A stretch of 64,000 nucleotides of DNA from Mermis nigrescens (Eukaryota > Nematoda > Enoplea > Mermithida > Mermithidae). Both the position numbers and the translations under genes were made by a program. The DNA lies in the NCBI GenBank assembly GCA_036768485.1, contig JAVLUZ010000223.1, positions 3,861,893 through 3,925,892 on the forward strand. The letters are read 5' to 3'. The notes under the pieces are model-generated. The model searched no databases and was not told where the DNA came from. It saw only the letters and a program-made list of their open reading frames with translations. Each line of letters starts with the position of its first letter. The first letter of the stretch is position 1. This document shows positions 24,583 through 36,354 of this stretch, piece by piece.

Positions 24583-25022
24583 TACAATAGATGCCACTAG
24601 CATGACCGATCTGAAGGGTCAGTCGATACTGCGGTCAAAAGTTAGGCTTTTACGGATCAAAATAACCACAAAAACTGACATAAATGATAAAATAGCGTTA
24701 CAATTACGTTATTCCACAGTTTCTGGTCAATTTCAAGCGAGTTTTAAGAAAATTTTCAATTTTCAATTTTTGTCTCATTTTCCCAATGAAATTTCCCATT
24801 TATTGGGGAAAGTAAGGGCAAAATGAAGTCAAAAAACGTATGAAAATTGGAAATTTTCTTCAACAGTGCTTCAAATTAATCAGAAACTGTGTAATAACGT
24901 AGTTCTAACGCTATTTTAGCGCTTATACCACGTTTTGAGGTCATTTTGGCCAATAAAATCTAGTTTTTGACCCTCCCCAGACCAGCTAACCCCTCAGATC
25001 GGCCGTGCTGTGCATCTATTGT
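24583..25022. mobile_element. Family B foldback (head-to-head pair)
   Basis: A plus-orientation family B copy (about 24583-24830) abuts an inverted copy (about 24835-25022). The outer ends share ATAGATGC and GATCTG-like strings in opposite orientation. It is organised like the pair at 11642-12115, which suggests that the head-to-head form is itself a mobile unit. Confidence 0.7.
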
Positions 25023-26231
25023 AACGAAAGTGAAATCATTTTGCATCTTGATTAGCGATGCATGCTTTATACTCTATGAATTCTTTATAGTACATTTTAC
25101 GAATAGTAAGTACTTCATCTTTTAGCATCTTACGCTCGTGCGTCAGCTAGCTCGTGATCTTCTGAACTTTGGCTTGCGTATGACCACGCAGCGCTAATAA
25201 TTATTATGGAATTATATTCGCTTTAGTATTTCGGCTTCAGTATTCACGTTTTTCGACCGCCGTTCGTGCACTCTGCTTTATACAATCTATACTGATACAT
25301 TTATATTCACTTGACTAAAGCCGTAGTAAAAATATCAGTTAAGTTTGCAATACATTACAAGAACCCGCATTCTATTTTACTGCCATCAACATATTTTCTA
25401 TCCGTTTCTTTTTCACAATGGTCTTGCTTGACCTAAAAACTCTCACGTGAAAATCTGGTCACAGCTTGAAATAGAAATACGGTAGCCAACCTTAAAACGT
25501 GATTAGGGCATACGGAGACGTTAATGGTACTTGCACATCTGTGCAGAATCTGTTTCACACAAGTTTGGGCAAAGGTACGTTTTTAAAACCATCTCCCGCA
25601 TTGAAATTATAGCATTGATCTAATATTTGTATAAGTATTCTAATCTGTCGGCTTACAGACGATAAATATACTTTTGATGCCCCCAAAATCGTCTTTAGCC
25701 GTCTGTTTCACATAACTTCGGGCATATATTTCAAGAAGGCTAAGGACGATTTCGGGGGAGGGCATGCAAAAGTGTAGTCAACGATTAAAGTATATACCAT
25801 TGTTCGGCGACGCTCAGTAAGAACAATAGCGAGGTTGGACGAAGGTCGCGCATGTCAATAAATGAGGACGAAAGAGACGGGTCGCGCATCCATGATTCGG
25901 GATAGTTTAGTATTCGATTTCAACCGAATTTGCAAAATCACCGATTTTGAATGTTACCTTCAAATTCAGAGCATTTTTTGCAGTAAGATGATATAAAATT
26001 TAATTGAAAAATATGAAGTTTAGAAATCACTTTTTATTCACATAAATAACTTGCATGTTGCGCTTGTTGTCTTTTCTTATAGATTTTCTGGTCGAAAATC
26101 AATAACTCTCATCTTTAAGATCTTCTTAAAGGAGTTAGACAGTGAAAGATTAAGTTAGATTGACAACTTGAATTAAATTTTTTAAATATGAAGTGATTGT
26201 CTAAAAAAAGCGTCTGATACATTATAGGATG

Positions 26232-27051
26232 CAGGCCCGGTCTTAAGCCTGATTATACTTCACGCGAACCGCGCCGCAAAGGAGTTTTGCGGCTACAGTA
26301 TGCCAAAAATTAGTCGACCCTGCGCGAATATTCTGCGACAAAATCCGCTCGCCGCGCCGCGCCGAACGTTTATACTTCACGCGGCGAGCTCGCCGAGCGG
26401 ACAAAAAAACCAGCGACAATGTGGCACCTCACCGCCACCTCGCAGCCGCTTCGCGCAATGCGTTTATACTTCCTGCAAACTGCCGCAGAACCAGGACGCT
26501 GAGTTCTCTATTGCGCAAATCGATACCTCATTAAAATTCAAAATGATTCGACGTCGACACTCGACTCGAAACCTCATTAGCATTCGCAAGAGCAATGGGC
26601 TTTTTGACTTTTGCGGCGCGGCGAAAAAATGGCGAAAAGGCTAAAAATAACAATTTTGACTCATTGCGGCGCGGCGAAGTGATAAGTTGGAAAGCGGCGA
26701 CTTTGCGAATCAGTCCGCGGCGCGGCGGCGCGTGAAGTATAAATCAAATTGCGGCGGCGAATAATTCGCCGGCTGCCGCGCTGCGACCCGAAGTATAAAT
26801 GGGTTTGCGCGAAATTTCTGCGGCAGCCGTTGCGGCAATTTCTCGCCGCTTCGCTCGCCGCGTAAAGTATAAATCAGGCTTTAGCATTTGGGGGCCCTGT
26901 GCGAGTACCTTTTTGGGGGCCCTGTGCGAGGTACATTTTGGTACTTATTAAAGCATTTTTATAGTGCATGTGGCGGGGCCCCTGAGGGGCCCCTTCGGGG
27001 CCCTGGGGCCCTGTGCGGCCGCACACTCGCACATGCCTAAGACCGGGTCTG
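26232..27051. mobile_element. hAT-type element with 8-bp target duplication ATAGGATG, GC-rich
   Basis: ATAGGATG occurs at 26224-26231 and 27052-27059. The ends CAGGCCCGGTCTTAAG and CTAAGACCGGGTCTG are inverted repeats with CAG/CTG termini, which is the hAT signature. Most of it is a further insertion (about 26246-26882). The rest is rich in GGGGCCCTGTGCGAG-like words. It encodes no transposase. Confidence 0.85.
26246..26882. mobile_element. GC-rich MITE nested within the hAT-type element
   Basis: The ends AGCCTGATTATACTTCACGC and (inverted) AGCCTGATTTATACTTTACG are inverted repeats, probably with a TA-type target. The interior is made of GCCGC/GCGGC words interrupted by repeated TTTATACTTC and its complement. 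Its base composition is far above the surrounding AT-rich DNA. The ~115-residue frame at 26300-26644 lies wholly inside this repeat and is not supported as a gene. Confidence 0.75.
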
Positions 27052-27959
27052 ATAGGATGTCTACCTCAATGTGAAACCATATTCTTTTCTGCTTTACTTA
27101 AAATTTAAATTATCATAACAAATTTAGTCTCCAAGTTGAAATAAAAATGCTTTTAAAGGATTTTTATCACATTCTGTCCGTGAAACAATTTCAATTAATT
27201 AGGTCTGAGTGCGTACATAAATAAAAAGTGATTTTTTAAACTTCATATTTTTTCCATTAAATTTTATATCATCTTGCTGCAAAAAATGCGCTGAATTTGA
27301 AGGTAACATTTAAAATCTTAAAATCGAATGCTGAACTAGTCCGAATCGCGGATGCGCGACCCAGTTTCTTTTGTTCTCATTTATTCGACATGCGCCGACC
27401 TTCAGTCCAACCTCGCCATTGTTCTCATTGAGCGTCGCCGAACAATGGTATATACTTTAACGTTGACTATACTTTTGCATGCCCCCCAAAATCGTCTTTA
27501 GCCCTAACTTATGCTATTGTGATTACAAGATTGCGTGTGAAATTTCACATATGTACATGCTACTTATTTTGAATATTGAGTAAGTATCACTCGAAAAAGC
27601 ATAACGCTTGCAGAATTTTTCAAGCTTTCGGCACGCTTGTGCTTTTCTGTCTAACTCCTGAATTCAAATGTTTCCGAATGTTGTGGATCTCATGCAGTGA
27701 TCCAGAAATGATTTTTCGTATCAGTAAGCACAATCAGAAATGTAAGTGAGGGGGAGAGATGTGCGGTCTAGACCCTATAGAGGACAAAATTTTTTCAGGA
27801 TATAAGGTCAAATTATGGCCAAAATCGAAAAATTGGCACAAGTGCTTGAAATCGAATAGGAACAGCCAGCCAGTTATGACAGTTTATACGCTATTCTAAC
27901 GTTCATAATAAAAGCATTTTAACTCAAAGTTCTGACTGAACCCCAGACCGGCCAACAGA

Positions 27960-29378
27960 GGCGTAGCCAGGATTTTGGTTCGGAGGGGGCATGCACAAAA
28001 AATTTTTAAAGACCACTTTTGCATCGAATGCTTTGATGTGGTACAGTGGCACGATGTATTGTAAAATTGAGTTTTTCGACCATTAGTTGTGTAGCCTGGC
28101 TGATTTATGGGTTTCTGACGATCAACAATACAAAAAGTGTGAAGCGGCGCAAAGCGCCGAAATTTTTTAATTTTTTTACCGTTTTCGTGTAGAATTTACG
28201 GCTTTTTTATAGACAGACAGATCGGAAATCATGAGTGACTCAAAATGCCCAAAAATTAAATCATTTTTACCGCCGTTAACATTTTGTAGCCCTGTGAATA
28301 CTGACAGTCTGACAGAGCAGAAAATTATCGAATTTGTGCAAAACAATTTTGACATAATGCCGTAAGTTCAGGCTTTTCTAACAGGAAAACTGCGCATTAA
28401 TAACTTAGTATGAAGCACTAGAATATTTTGACTGATTCAGGCTTTTAAACGCAATGCTGGAGCTTTAAAAAGAGAAACAACTGTAACCGGCGGAGCTATG
28501 CACCAGAAAATTTTGACGCTTTTGCTCTTTAAACTTAATTTATACCTTTACATCATACAGAACAGACAAACTTTCCAGCGCCGCCGGAAACTTTAAGAAA
28601 TTTCTAACCCTTTTACCCCTTTTTGTCCTACCAAAAGTTTTTTTACACGTGAAGTAGATTTTAAGGCTGGCCACAGCGGGGTCCGTTGCCGTGCCCCGGA
28701 AAATTTTGTAAACAATGCACTTCAATGTTGAATACTAATGTTAAAATTTTTGCAAAATCGGCCAAATCTTAGTTCTGAATTAAGCCCAAAAACAGCTAAA
28801 ATTGATCGACTCACACAAGACTTCTGAGCTGAAATGCATTTTCGACCTCTGCTAAGTATGCAGCAACGGGTCCCTGGAAAATGTATCCATGAAAATTTTG
28901 TTCTTACCGTTTTCAGACCCATTTGTAGCCTTCTTATTAACAGGATGTAGTTCAGAAAACAGAAAATGCCTAAAAACACAAGAAAATGCGGATATTCTTT
29001 TCGATTACAATAGAATTATGTGTCCTTGTAAAGAAAGACAAACAAAGCAGAGAATAAGCAAACTAGTACGCAACCATTTTCACACTTTTACTATTATGCT
29101 CAATAAGCATGCGCAGTTTCATTCAACGAACAAATAGTGGATTAAATCACTAAAGTGATCTGAAGCGCTGGATTATTTTAGCTTATTCAAGCTTCTAAAC
29201 TCACGGATCTATATAACAATAAATAATAATGACTCGGCGCTAAGCGCCGGAAGATTTTGACGTTTTTTGCCTCTTTGAACTCAATTTTCTGATCACAATT
29301 ATTGCACCAGAAAAATCAACAAAATTTTAGAAAAATTTCGGAGGGGGCATATGCCCCCTATGCCCCCCTGGCTACGCC
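27960..29378. mobile_element. 1.4-kb inverted-repeat element, ends GGCGTAGCCAGG
   Basis: The left end GGCGTAGCCAGG is followed by a G-run and GGGGGCATGC. The right end is the inverse (GCATATGCCCCC, a C-run, then CCTGGCTACGCC). Two GC hairpins of the GGCGCNAAGCGCC type lie at about 28145 and 29235. No gene is recognised in the interior. Confidence 0.7.
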
Positions 29379-29394
29379 CTTGCCGGCCAAGCTG

Positions 29395-30722
29395 TGCATC
29401 TTTGCGCGAAACCGTGACCAGACATGCACCTGGGGGATTGGGTGTCTAGACCCTCAGAATGGAAAAATGGAATTTTTCTCGAGAAAATGAAGAAAAATGA
29501 AGGCAAAAGATGGACAGTAAATAAAAAAATTTTCTTCATAAGTGCTATAAGTGCTTTAAATTGACCAGAAACTATGTATTAACGTAGGTAGTTTTGGCGC
29601 AATTTTAGGGCTTATACGAGTTTTTGGGATATTTCGGCCAAAAAACTCAATTCTTGACCCCCAGACCGGCTGCCCCCCAGATTGGCCATGCTGAGCATCT
29701 GTGACCGTGACTACTTCACAAGAATAATCTATTCATAAGCGCAGTTACAATCTATAATTTCTGTTAAAAAAACGAGAAACAATTTCGAAAAAACCGCGAT
29801 AAGAGCGATTGTTCAACTATTTCCGTTTTTTCGTCCTCATTAATGCGTTTAAAGTTTAAGCATTTAGAGAAGTAAATAATTGAGCATTTTGATGACACAA
29901 TCAAGTAAGACTTTCGAACGATAAAGCCGCAATGTTTGCGTCAATATGAGTCATTTTATCACGTGACAAAGACGCGTTTTATTACCTCCACTGCTATGGA
30001 AACGTCAGAATAGTGAAAAAAGTATCATTAGAACGTGCTATGAGATGAGATAGCTTTGGAAACTTCGGATCGATATGACGGCGTTGAGGTGACGTCAAAA
30101 CCGGTTTGCTCGCCACCTATTCGATGCAAATTTCCGCTCAGTTGCCCTACTTTTTTTATTCGAAAGCACTTGGATCGATCACATCTTTTGCTTACTCTTG
30201 TAAATTTGTTGATATTTGCTTATTTTAGACTATGCTTTAGCGACGATGCCATTCTTTGACGTTGGTTCGTCAGCAAGGATTTTATAGCTATTTTAACGTA
30301 ATGCTCGATAAAACCAGTTAAATTCACTGCTATTTTACGTTACTCGCTTAGGGATACGAGTGCCGCCGAATTACAGAATCATGATCAAAGACGGCAAGTT
30401 AAGGAAATATAACAAAGGTGAAAATGATCATTTTAGCCTACAGTTCGTTTTGAAATAAGTTGGGGCACGGCCTCATTCAGCTTAAGGATCACGTGCGACC
30501 ATAATGCAACACCCCTGGTCTGGGGGCCCAAAATCGAGCTTTTTTGCCGAAATCACCTCAATAACTAGTATAAACGCTAAAATCGCATTAAAATTACGTT
30601 GTATAGAGTTTTGAGCAATTTGAAGCATTTTAAGGAAAATTTTCAATTTCCATCAAATTTTTGTCTCATTTTGTCTCATTTTCCCGGGAAATGTCTGCAT
30701 ATTTTCCATTCTGGGATCAAGA
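29395..30722. repeat. Family B copies with AT-rich unique spacer
   Basis: Family B lies inverted at about 29395-29705 and, diverged, in plus orientation at about 30480-30722. The 29705-30480 segment is AT-rich and shows no gene. Its open frames are short and without splice context. Confidence 0.55.
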
Positions 30723-31430
30723 CCATAGGCGGGCGGCACCAAAATTCTAGGGGGTGCAAGATTTTTTAGAGGTAAAAAAATGGCCTTAAAAATGGTGGTA
30801 TGCATACATGCACAGTATGGGAATTCTGGGGGGTTAAAACCTAACGTCCTCTTTTTTGGGCCAAAAAATGGCCGGTACGCGTTGGAAAACATCGTTTTTT
30901 GGCGTTTCTGACGATACTCTATCCTTCCAGAGCATGAAATCATGAAAAAAAATTCGGAAAAAGTCGAATAAATCGATCAATATATCGCTTAAAACATGAA
31001 TATATGGCGCGAAGCGCCGGTAAATTTGGCAATTTTGAGCAAATAGATAGCCAAAAACCTCTTAAAAGACACTTTTTCTACCAATTTTCAGGTTAGTTTA
31101 GGAAACTTTTGAAAAATCACCAATTCTGGGGAGGGGGTGAAAAATTTTTTGCGGAGGGTGAAAATGATTCTGCGGGGGGTGAAACCCCCCTTCGAACCCC
31201 TCCCCAAGATCATGTGTGGTGGTATGGCGAAAAAACCATTTTTCAACGTTTTACATCAAGCACTATCCATTTGCATCAAAAAATTGCAAAAAACAACAAG
31301 TTTTAAAATTGAATTCTGGGAATGTATTATGGTTTCTAAGGGGGTATTTTTGTTTCTGGAGGCGCATTCCCCCGAACCCCCACGCCCAGGTGTTGTCAAG
31401 ACCCCTCAATCCTTAAGGTGCATGTCTGAT
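30723..31430. repeat. Mosaic of family A fragments and a family C repeat
   Basis: Family A fragments lie at about 30725-30800 and 31211-31395. A family C copy with the GGCGCGAAGCGCCG hairpin (about 31007) lies between them. Overlapping frames at 31109-31433 translate repeat sequence and are not genes. 31430-31740 shows only a fragment of family M (CTTATGTGAAACAGATTGTA near 31540). Confidence 0.6.
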
Positions 31431-31743
31431 TGACCAGACATGCACGGGGGATAGGGCATCTATGATCACAACTATTATATCAACTCGTCCTTCATTATTG
31501 TATATTATCGACTAATTTATTAAAATTATTACCCAAACTTATGTGAAACAGATTGTATACAGAGGAGCAAGTGTACGTATCTACACTTATAAGTACTAAT
31601 AAGCTCATGTCTAATTTTATTCATATGTTCTATGCTGAAGTAACACTGCTAATTTTTGCTAAAACAAGATAAGATTATTCGACATGGCCATATGAGGTCA
31701 GGAAGGGCTAATGACTGTGCGTATTCTTGGGGGAGGGGTTTGA

Positions 31744-34700
31744 CCACACCTGGGCGTGGGGAGGGTTTGGGGGTAATGCACCGCACCCCCGAAAACCAAC
31801 CCCCCGAAAAGCGAAATAACCCACCCAGAATTCAGTTTTTTGAAATTTTTTGTTTTTTTCGCAACTTTTTGATAATGGATAATGCTCAATAAGAAACGTT
31901 AAAATGGTGTTTTTTCGTCATGCAACCATTTTTGAGGCCATTTTTTGACCTTTGAATAATCTTGCACCCCCAGAATTTTGGTGCTGCCCACGTATGTATT
32001 TGACCCCCCCCTCCCCCGAATGGCAACTGACCCCCGCAAAATAGGCCGCGATCCCCCAGAATTGTCAATTCAATTTTTCGTAAAAAATCGTAAAACCGCG
32101 CATTTTAAGCGGTTTAAGCTTATGTTAGGCTCAAAACTGTTATATTTTTGGCGCTTCGCGCCATTTTGGCATTTTTACCATATCCTGTTCAATTTACTCG
32201 ATTTTTCCCAAATTTTGTCCGGAATATTTTGTATTTTTATGTTCTAGAAAGGACGAGCATTGTTTGTAACGTCTAAAAACAGCGTTTTTGACGTGTAACC
32301 ATCATTTTTAGCCCGGAAAAGGCACTTTAAAATTTTTGGGGCCTGACCGTTTCAGAATTCCCATGGTACATGTACCTATGGCTAGGACTCTGGAATCTTA
32401 CGTAATAGGCAAGGTATAATTTTTTGGAAATATCGGTGTCAGAGCAACGATGATCCATTTGGAACTCAGCAGCATTTTCCGTCTTTTTGACCTCGTTTCC
32501 AGACCTCCATCGCTATTGCGACATAATTTTGTATCAATCTTGTAGTGAAATTGTGTGCGTTCCTGTAGTATGTCTCCACCTGTATAAAAATGTCGAAATT
32601 GTGATTGAACGTTTGAGAGCTTGTTCTGAAGCTTCATACTCTGATATGTGTGTTTATTGTTTTTTCTGTTAATCTAGTGAATTGAACGCTTGTTATGTTA
32701 CATTCATCTTTAAAGTTTATATTTCGATGTCAAAGTGAATATTTAATCTTTGTGACATTTGTCTCTTCGAGACGTCTGATTTTCAGTAGTCAATCAACTA
32801 ACTTCGATTATAAATTTACTTGAACAGCCAGTCTGCTCTTTGAAAGTCAAAGAATTGGTTGCATTAGAATAAAATTAGATTTTTTCCATCATTTGTAGGC
32901 GTCAGAAGCACTGTTTTTTGTATTCGGCAAAGATTTTTCCCGATTTATAAAGACTTTTGGGGGAGAGGTATGCACCCCCCCCCCCGAGAAACTAAAATCC
33001 CCCGGAAACCAAAATACCCCCTAGAATTCAATTTTTGAAATTTTTTCTTGTTTTTTGCAATTTTTTGATGCCAATGGATAGTGTTCGATGAGAAACGTTG
33101 AAAAATGGTGTTTTTCGCCATACCACCATTTGTAAGGCTATTTTGACCTTTGAAAAATCTTGCACCTCCCCCAGAATTTTGGTGCTGCCCACGTATGGGT
33201 TTGACCCCCCCCCGAATGGCAACTGATCCCCCGCGAAATGGCCGCTATCCCCAGAATTGTCAATTTTTCGTAAAAATCGTTAAAGTGTGCATTTTAGGCG
33301 GTTTTAGCTCATGTTAGGCTCAAAACTGTTATATTCTTGGAGCTTCGCGCCATTTAGGCATTTTTGACTATATTCTCCTCTTACAAATTTTTTCCGGAAT
33401 TTCTTTGTATTTTTATGTTAGGCCCGAATACCAAAAGCGGAGTAAATTTACTCCGGAGTAGTTACTCCGAGTAAATCGCGAAGTAACTTACTCCGAGATT
33501 CGGTATACCCGACAGTGGAGTAAGCATGTAGTAGTTACTCCGGAGTAAATCGTGGGGTAAAGCATTCACTCCGGAGCAAATCATGGAGTAAAGTTGCTTC
33601 GAAGTGAATTGTATAATGTTTTACATAGTTGATGACGCGCATCTGTCTGATTCGCTCATTTGATATATCCGTTCACATTGCCATGTTTCGAGCATGTTTA
33701 CAAAAAAAGATCATTCAAATAGTTGATTATTTTCATTGAACCAAACCTCGTTTGATAACCTACTCATCTCTCACTCAATAAAATTTCAACATGGATGAGA
33801 AGATAAAAGTGACACAAACTTATGAACAGCAGAGACCGAATTTTTAGTCGAGTGTATAATGCAATACAGGGATATCATCGAAAATAAGAAAAACGGATGT
33901 TCTTCACATCTTTAGCCAAGAAAAAATCGTGGAAGGTGATTGAAACAAATGTTCAGGGAAAATTCGGACTGTAACGATCATAGAAGCGTCGCTAAATTTG
34001 AAATAAAATGGAAAGATTTGAAAAGCGGTAAAACAAATTCGCTCAACGCAAACTTTCATATAGAAAAATAGTATCGCTCGTGAATTATTTTGAAAAAAAT
34101 TTGTATTTTTTACGGCCGGCCATCGTGCTCATCAAGAAATTGGAACATACTCACCAAATCCATTATCGATAAATTCTGAAAATGTAAGCAGCCAATCAGC
34201 AAAACCACCCTGCGCTTGCATTAAAATGATTGCTACTCCATGACTTACTTCTGCTCCTTCTTCGAACAAGAGTAAGTTCGCGGAGTAAATCTTACTCGGA
34301 GTAGCGCTACTCCAGCTTGAGGGTATACCGAAAAATTTTACTCCATGATTTAACTCCTTGCGATTTACTCCGGAAGTAAGAGATACATCCACCTTCGGGT
34401 ATTCGGGCCCTAGAAAGGACGAGCATTAAGGTTTGAAACGTCTGAAAACCACGTTTTTGACGTGTACCCATCATTTTTTGTGTTCTCCGGAAAAAAACAC
34501 TTTAATATTTTTGGGGCCTGATCCTCCTCTAGAATTCCCATGGTACATGTACCTATGGCGGGACATTGGAAGTCTTACGTAATAGGCAAGGTATAACTTT
34601 TTGGAAATATCGGTGTCAGAGCAACGATGATCCATTTGGAAACTCTGCAGCTTTTTTCCCGTCTTTTTGACCTCGTTTGCAGACCTCCATCAAGCATATT

Positions 34701-35150
34701 GCCACACATTTGTATCAATCTTGTAGTAGAAATAGTGTATTCCTGTAGTATGTCTCCACCTGTATAAAAATGCCGAAATTCTGATTGAACGTTTGAGTGC
34801 TAGTTCTGAAGCTTCATACTCTGATATGCGTGCTTATTGTTTTTTTCTCTTAATCTAGTGCGTTGAACGCTTGTTATTTAGCATTTCATGTTTAAAGATT
34901 ATATTTCGATGTCAAAGTGAATATTTAATCTCTGTGACATTTGTCTCTTCGAGATGGAGACAATTTCTGATTTCAGTAGTCAATCAACTTAACTTGGATT
35001 ATAAATTTTTTGATTAGCCAGTCTGCTCTTTGAAAGTCAAATAATTGGTTGTATGTGAATAGATTTTTTCCATCATTTGTAGGCGTCAGAAGCACTGTTT
35101 TTTTGTATTCGGCAAAGATTTTCCCGATGTACAAAGACTTTTCGGGACCA
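31744..35150. repeat. Tandem segmental duplication (about 1.2-kb unit, second copy interrupted)
   Basis: Unit 1 (about 31744-32950) and unit 2 (about 32950-35150) share the same order. First comes an inverted family A copy, then AATGGCAACTGA, an inverted family C with GCGCTTCGCGCC, TGTATTTTTATGTT, then GGAATTC/GGTACATGTACCTATGG, CAGAGCAACGATGATCC and TGTATTCGGCAAAGATTT. Unit 2 alone carries the ~990-bp insertion at 33421-34410. No gene is recognised. Confidence 0.8.
33421..34410. mobile_element. TA-target element with ends GGCCCGAATACC, in one duplicate only
   Basis: The ends GGCCCGAATACC and GGTATTCGGGCCC are inverted repeats bordered by TA. Subterminal blocks are packed with GGAGTAA/TTACTCC words. 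The parallel position in the neighbouring duplicate (about 32245) has no insertion, which defines the borders. The ~990 bp has no transposase. Confidence 0.8.
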
Positions 35151-35159
35151 TCTTTGTTC

Positions 35160-35760
35160 ATGTACGAAGATCGGCGCTTCGCGCTGTTTTAAGACGATTC
35201 TTAGTGATTTTTTGCCTTTAGAGACCCAGAAATTAGCTAAAATACACTACCCAAAGTCCAACAACTCTGTTTTTACCACACTAAAATCGCTGCTGTACCA
35301 TATTATAATACCCGAAAATTTATGTGTGCAAAATGTACCATGATTTTTGGGAAGACAAAAACTGTAAAAAGGTGTAAAATTCCCGAAAATTTTCGGCGCT
35401 TTTTCGGAATGAGTAATTGTTTGTCCTATATATCTTTAAAATGGCAGAATTTGCATTTAGAATGGAAAAATGTCAAATGTTTCGGCGCTTCGCGCCGTTT
35501 TGAGACAATTTTTAGTAATTTTCGCGTCAGGAACCCAGAAATTAGCTAAAATACACTACCAAAGATCGAAAACCCTGTTTTACTATACTAAAATCGCTAC
35601 TCTACTGTATAATAGTACACAAAAATTCGCATGTACAAAATGTATAAAGACTCTTGGAGACCATCTTTATACAAGTACAAACGGACCTTGCACAAAAAAA
35701 ACACTGGTCAGGAGACCGCACAAAATGTATTTTTCTTGTAAATCCTAAAGTATCACCTAT
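35160..35760. repeat. Dispersed repeat family R, including an empty Maverick target
   Basis: The block contains two GCGC-hairpin modules and GAAGACAAAAACTGTAAAAA at about 35351-35370. The same sequence flanks the Maverick, split at GACAAA (37321-37333 on the left, 48782 onward on the right). The continuation CCCAGAAATTAGCTAAAA, and the later GTACAAA-rich part, match 48960-49130. Confidence 0.8.
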
Positions 35761-35761
35761 T

Positions 35762-35928
35762 TATAGTCTGTTTGACATAAGTTTGGGCATAAATTTTGAG
35801 AATCTTTTCGGAAGTAAGCCGACGGAATAGGATAATTTATATCAAATCAATGATAATCGCAACCTGTCGGCTTAGTGTCGGTCATGGTTTTTAAAATTTG
35901 TGCCCAATTTTGTGTAAAACAGACTATA
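35762..35928. mobile_element. TA-flanked palindromic MITE (family M)
   Basis: Starts TATAGTCTGTTTGACATAAG and ends AAACAGACTATA, with inverted arms containing GTTTGGGCATAAATTTT and a central AAGCCGACGG/CTGTCGGCTT pair. Confidence 0.82.
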
Positions 35929-36354
35929 GGAATGGGGTCTGGCGTTGTGGTGGTCTATGAAACATTAAAATTTAATTAAACCTCTCATTACCTGCAGCCT
36001 CAATGCGCCTTGTTATGGACGGAATGTTTTCTGCAAATTAGTAAAATGAATGCAGACTTTAAAAACTTCTATAAATGCTAAAATAGTCGATTTAAAGCAC
36101 TTTTAAGGAAAAGTTTCGATTTTCAAATATTTTTGGCCTTCATTTTGCTCCATCTTTCCCGGAAAATTTTCAATTTTCTATACTAGGTTCTAAAGACCAC
36201 TCAAACCCCGTGTGCATGCCTGCCTGGTCCTAAATATTCATAAGTTAAAATTACGTTTAGTGACGTGTGGCCTCTATTTGCACAAAACTACTCGTTAAAG
36301 TTTCAATATTATACAGGGTTTCGAATATGCGTATATTTTTGACTAAACTTTTAG

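Larger units (their letters stand above)
25738..27503. mobile_element. 1.77-kb element with ~290-bp inverted repeats, carrying nested insertions
   Basis: The left arm (25738 to about 26040) begins GGCTAAGGACGATTT and includes CCATTGTTCGGCGACGCTCA. The right arm (about 27218-27503) is its inverted copy at high identity. The core is occupied by a hAT-type element at 26232-27051. No transposase frame is visible. A partial copy of the same end (AAAATCGTCTTTAGCC) also lies at about 25685-25700, just outside the left arm. Confidence 0.8.

Noticed and set aside
26300..26644. Arg/Pro/Ala-rich 114-residue frame
   Set aside because: It lies entirely inside a GC-rich MITE made of GCCGC words, so the frame is a composition effect.
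31109..31433. Three overlapping frames of 65-98 aa
   Set aside because: They translate family A and C repeats; the same strings recur degraded at other copies.
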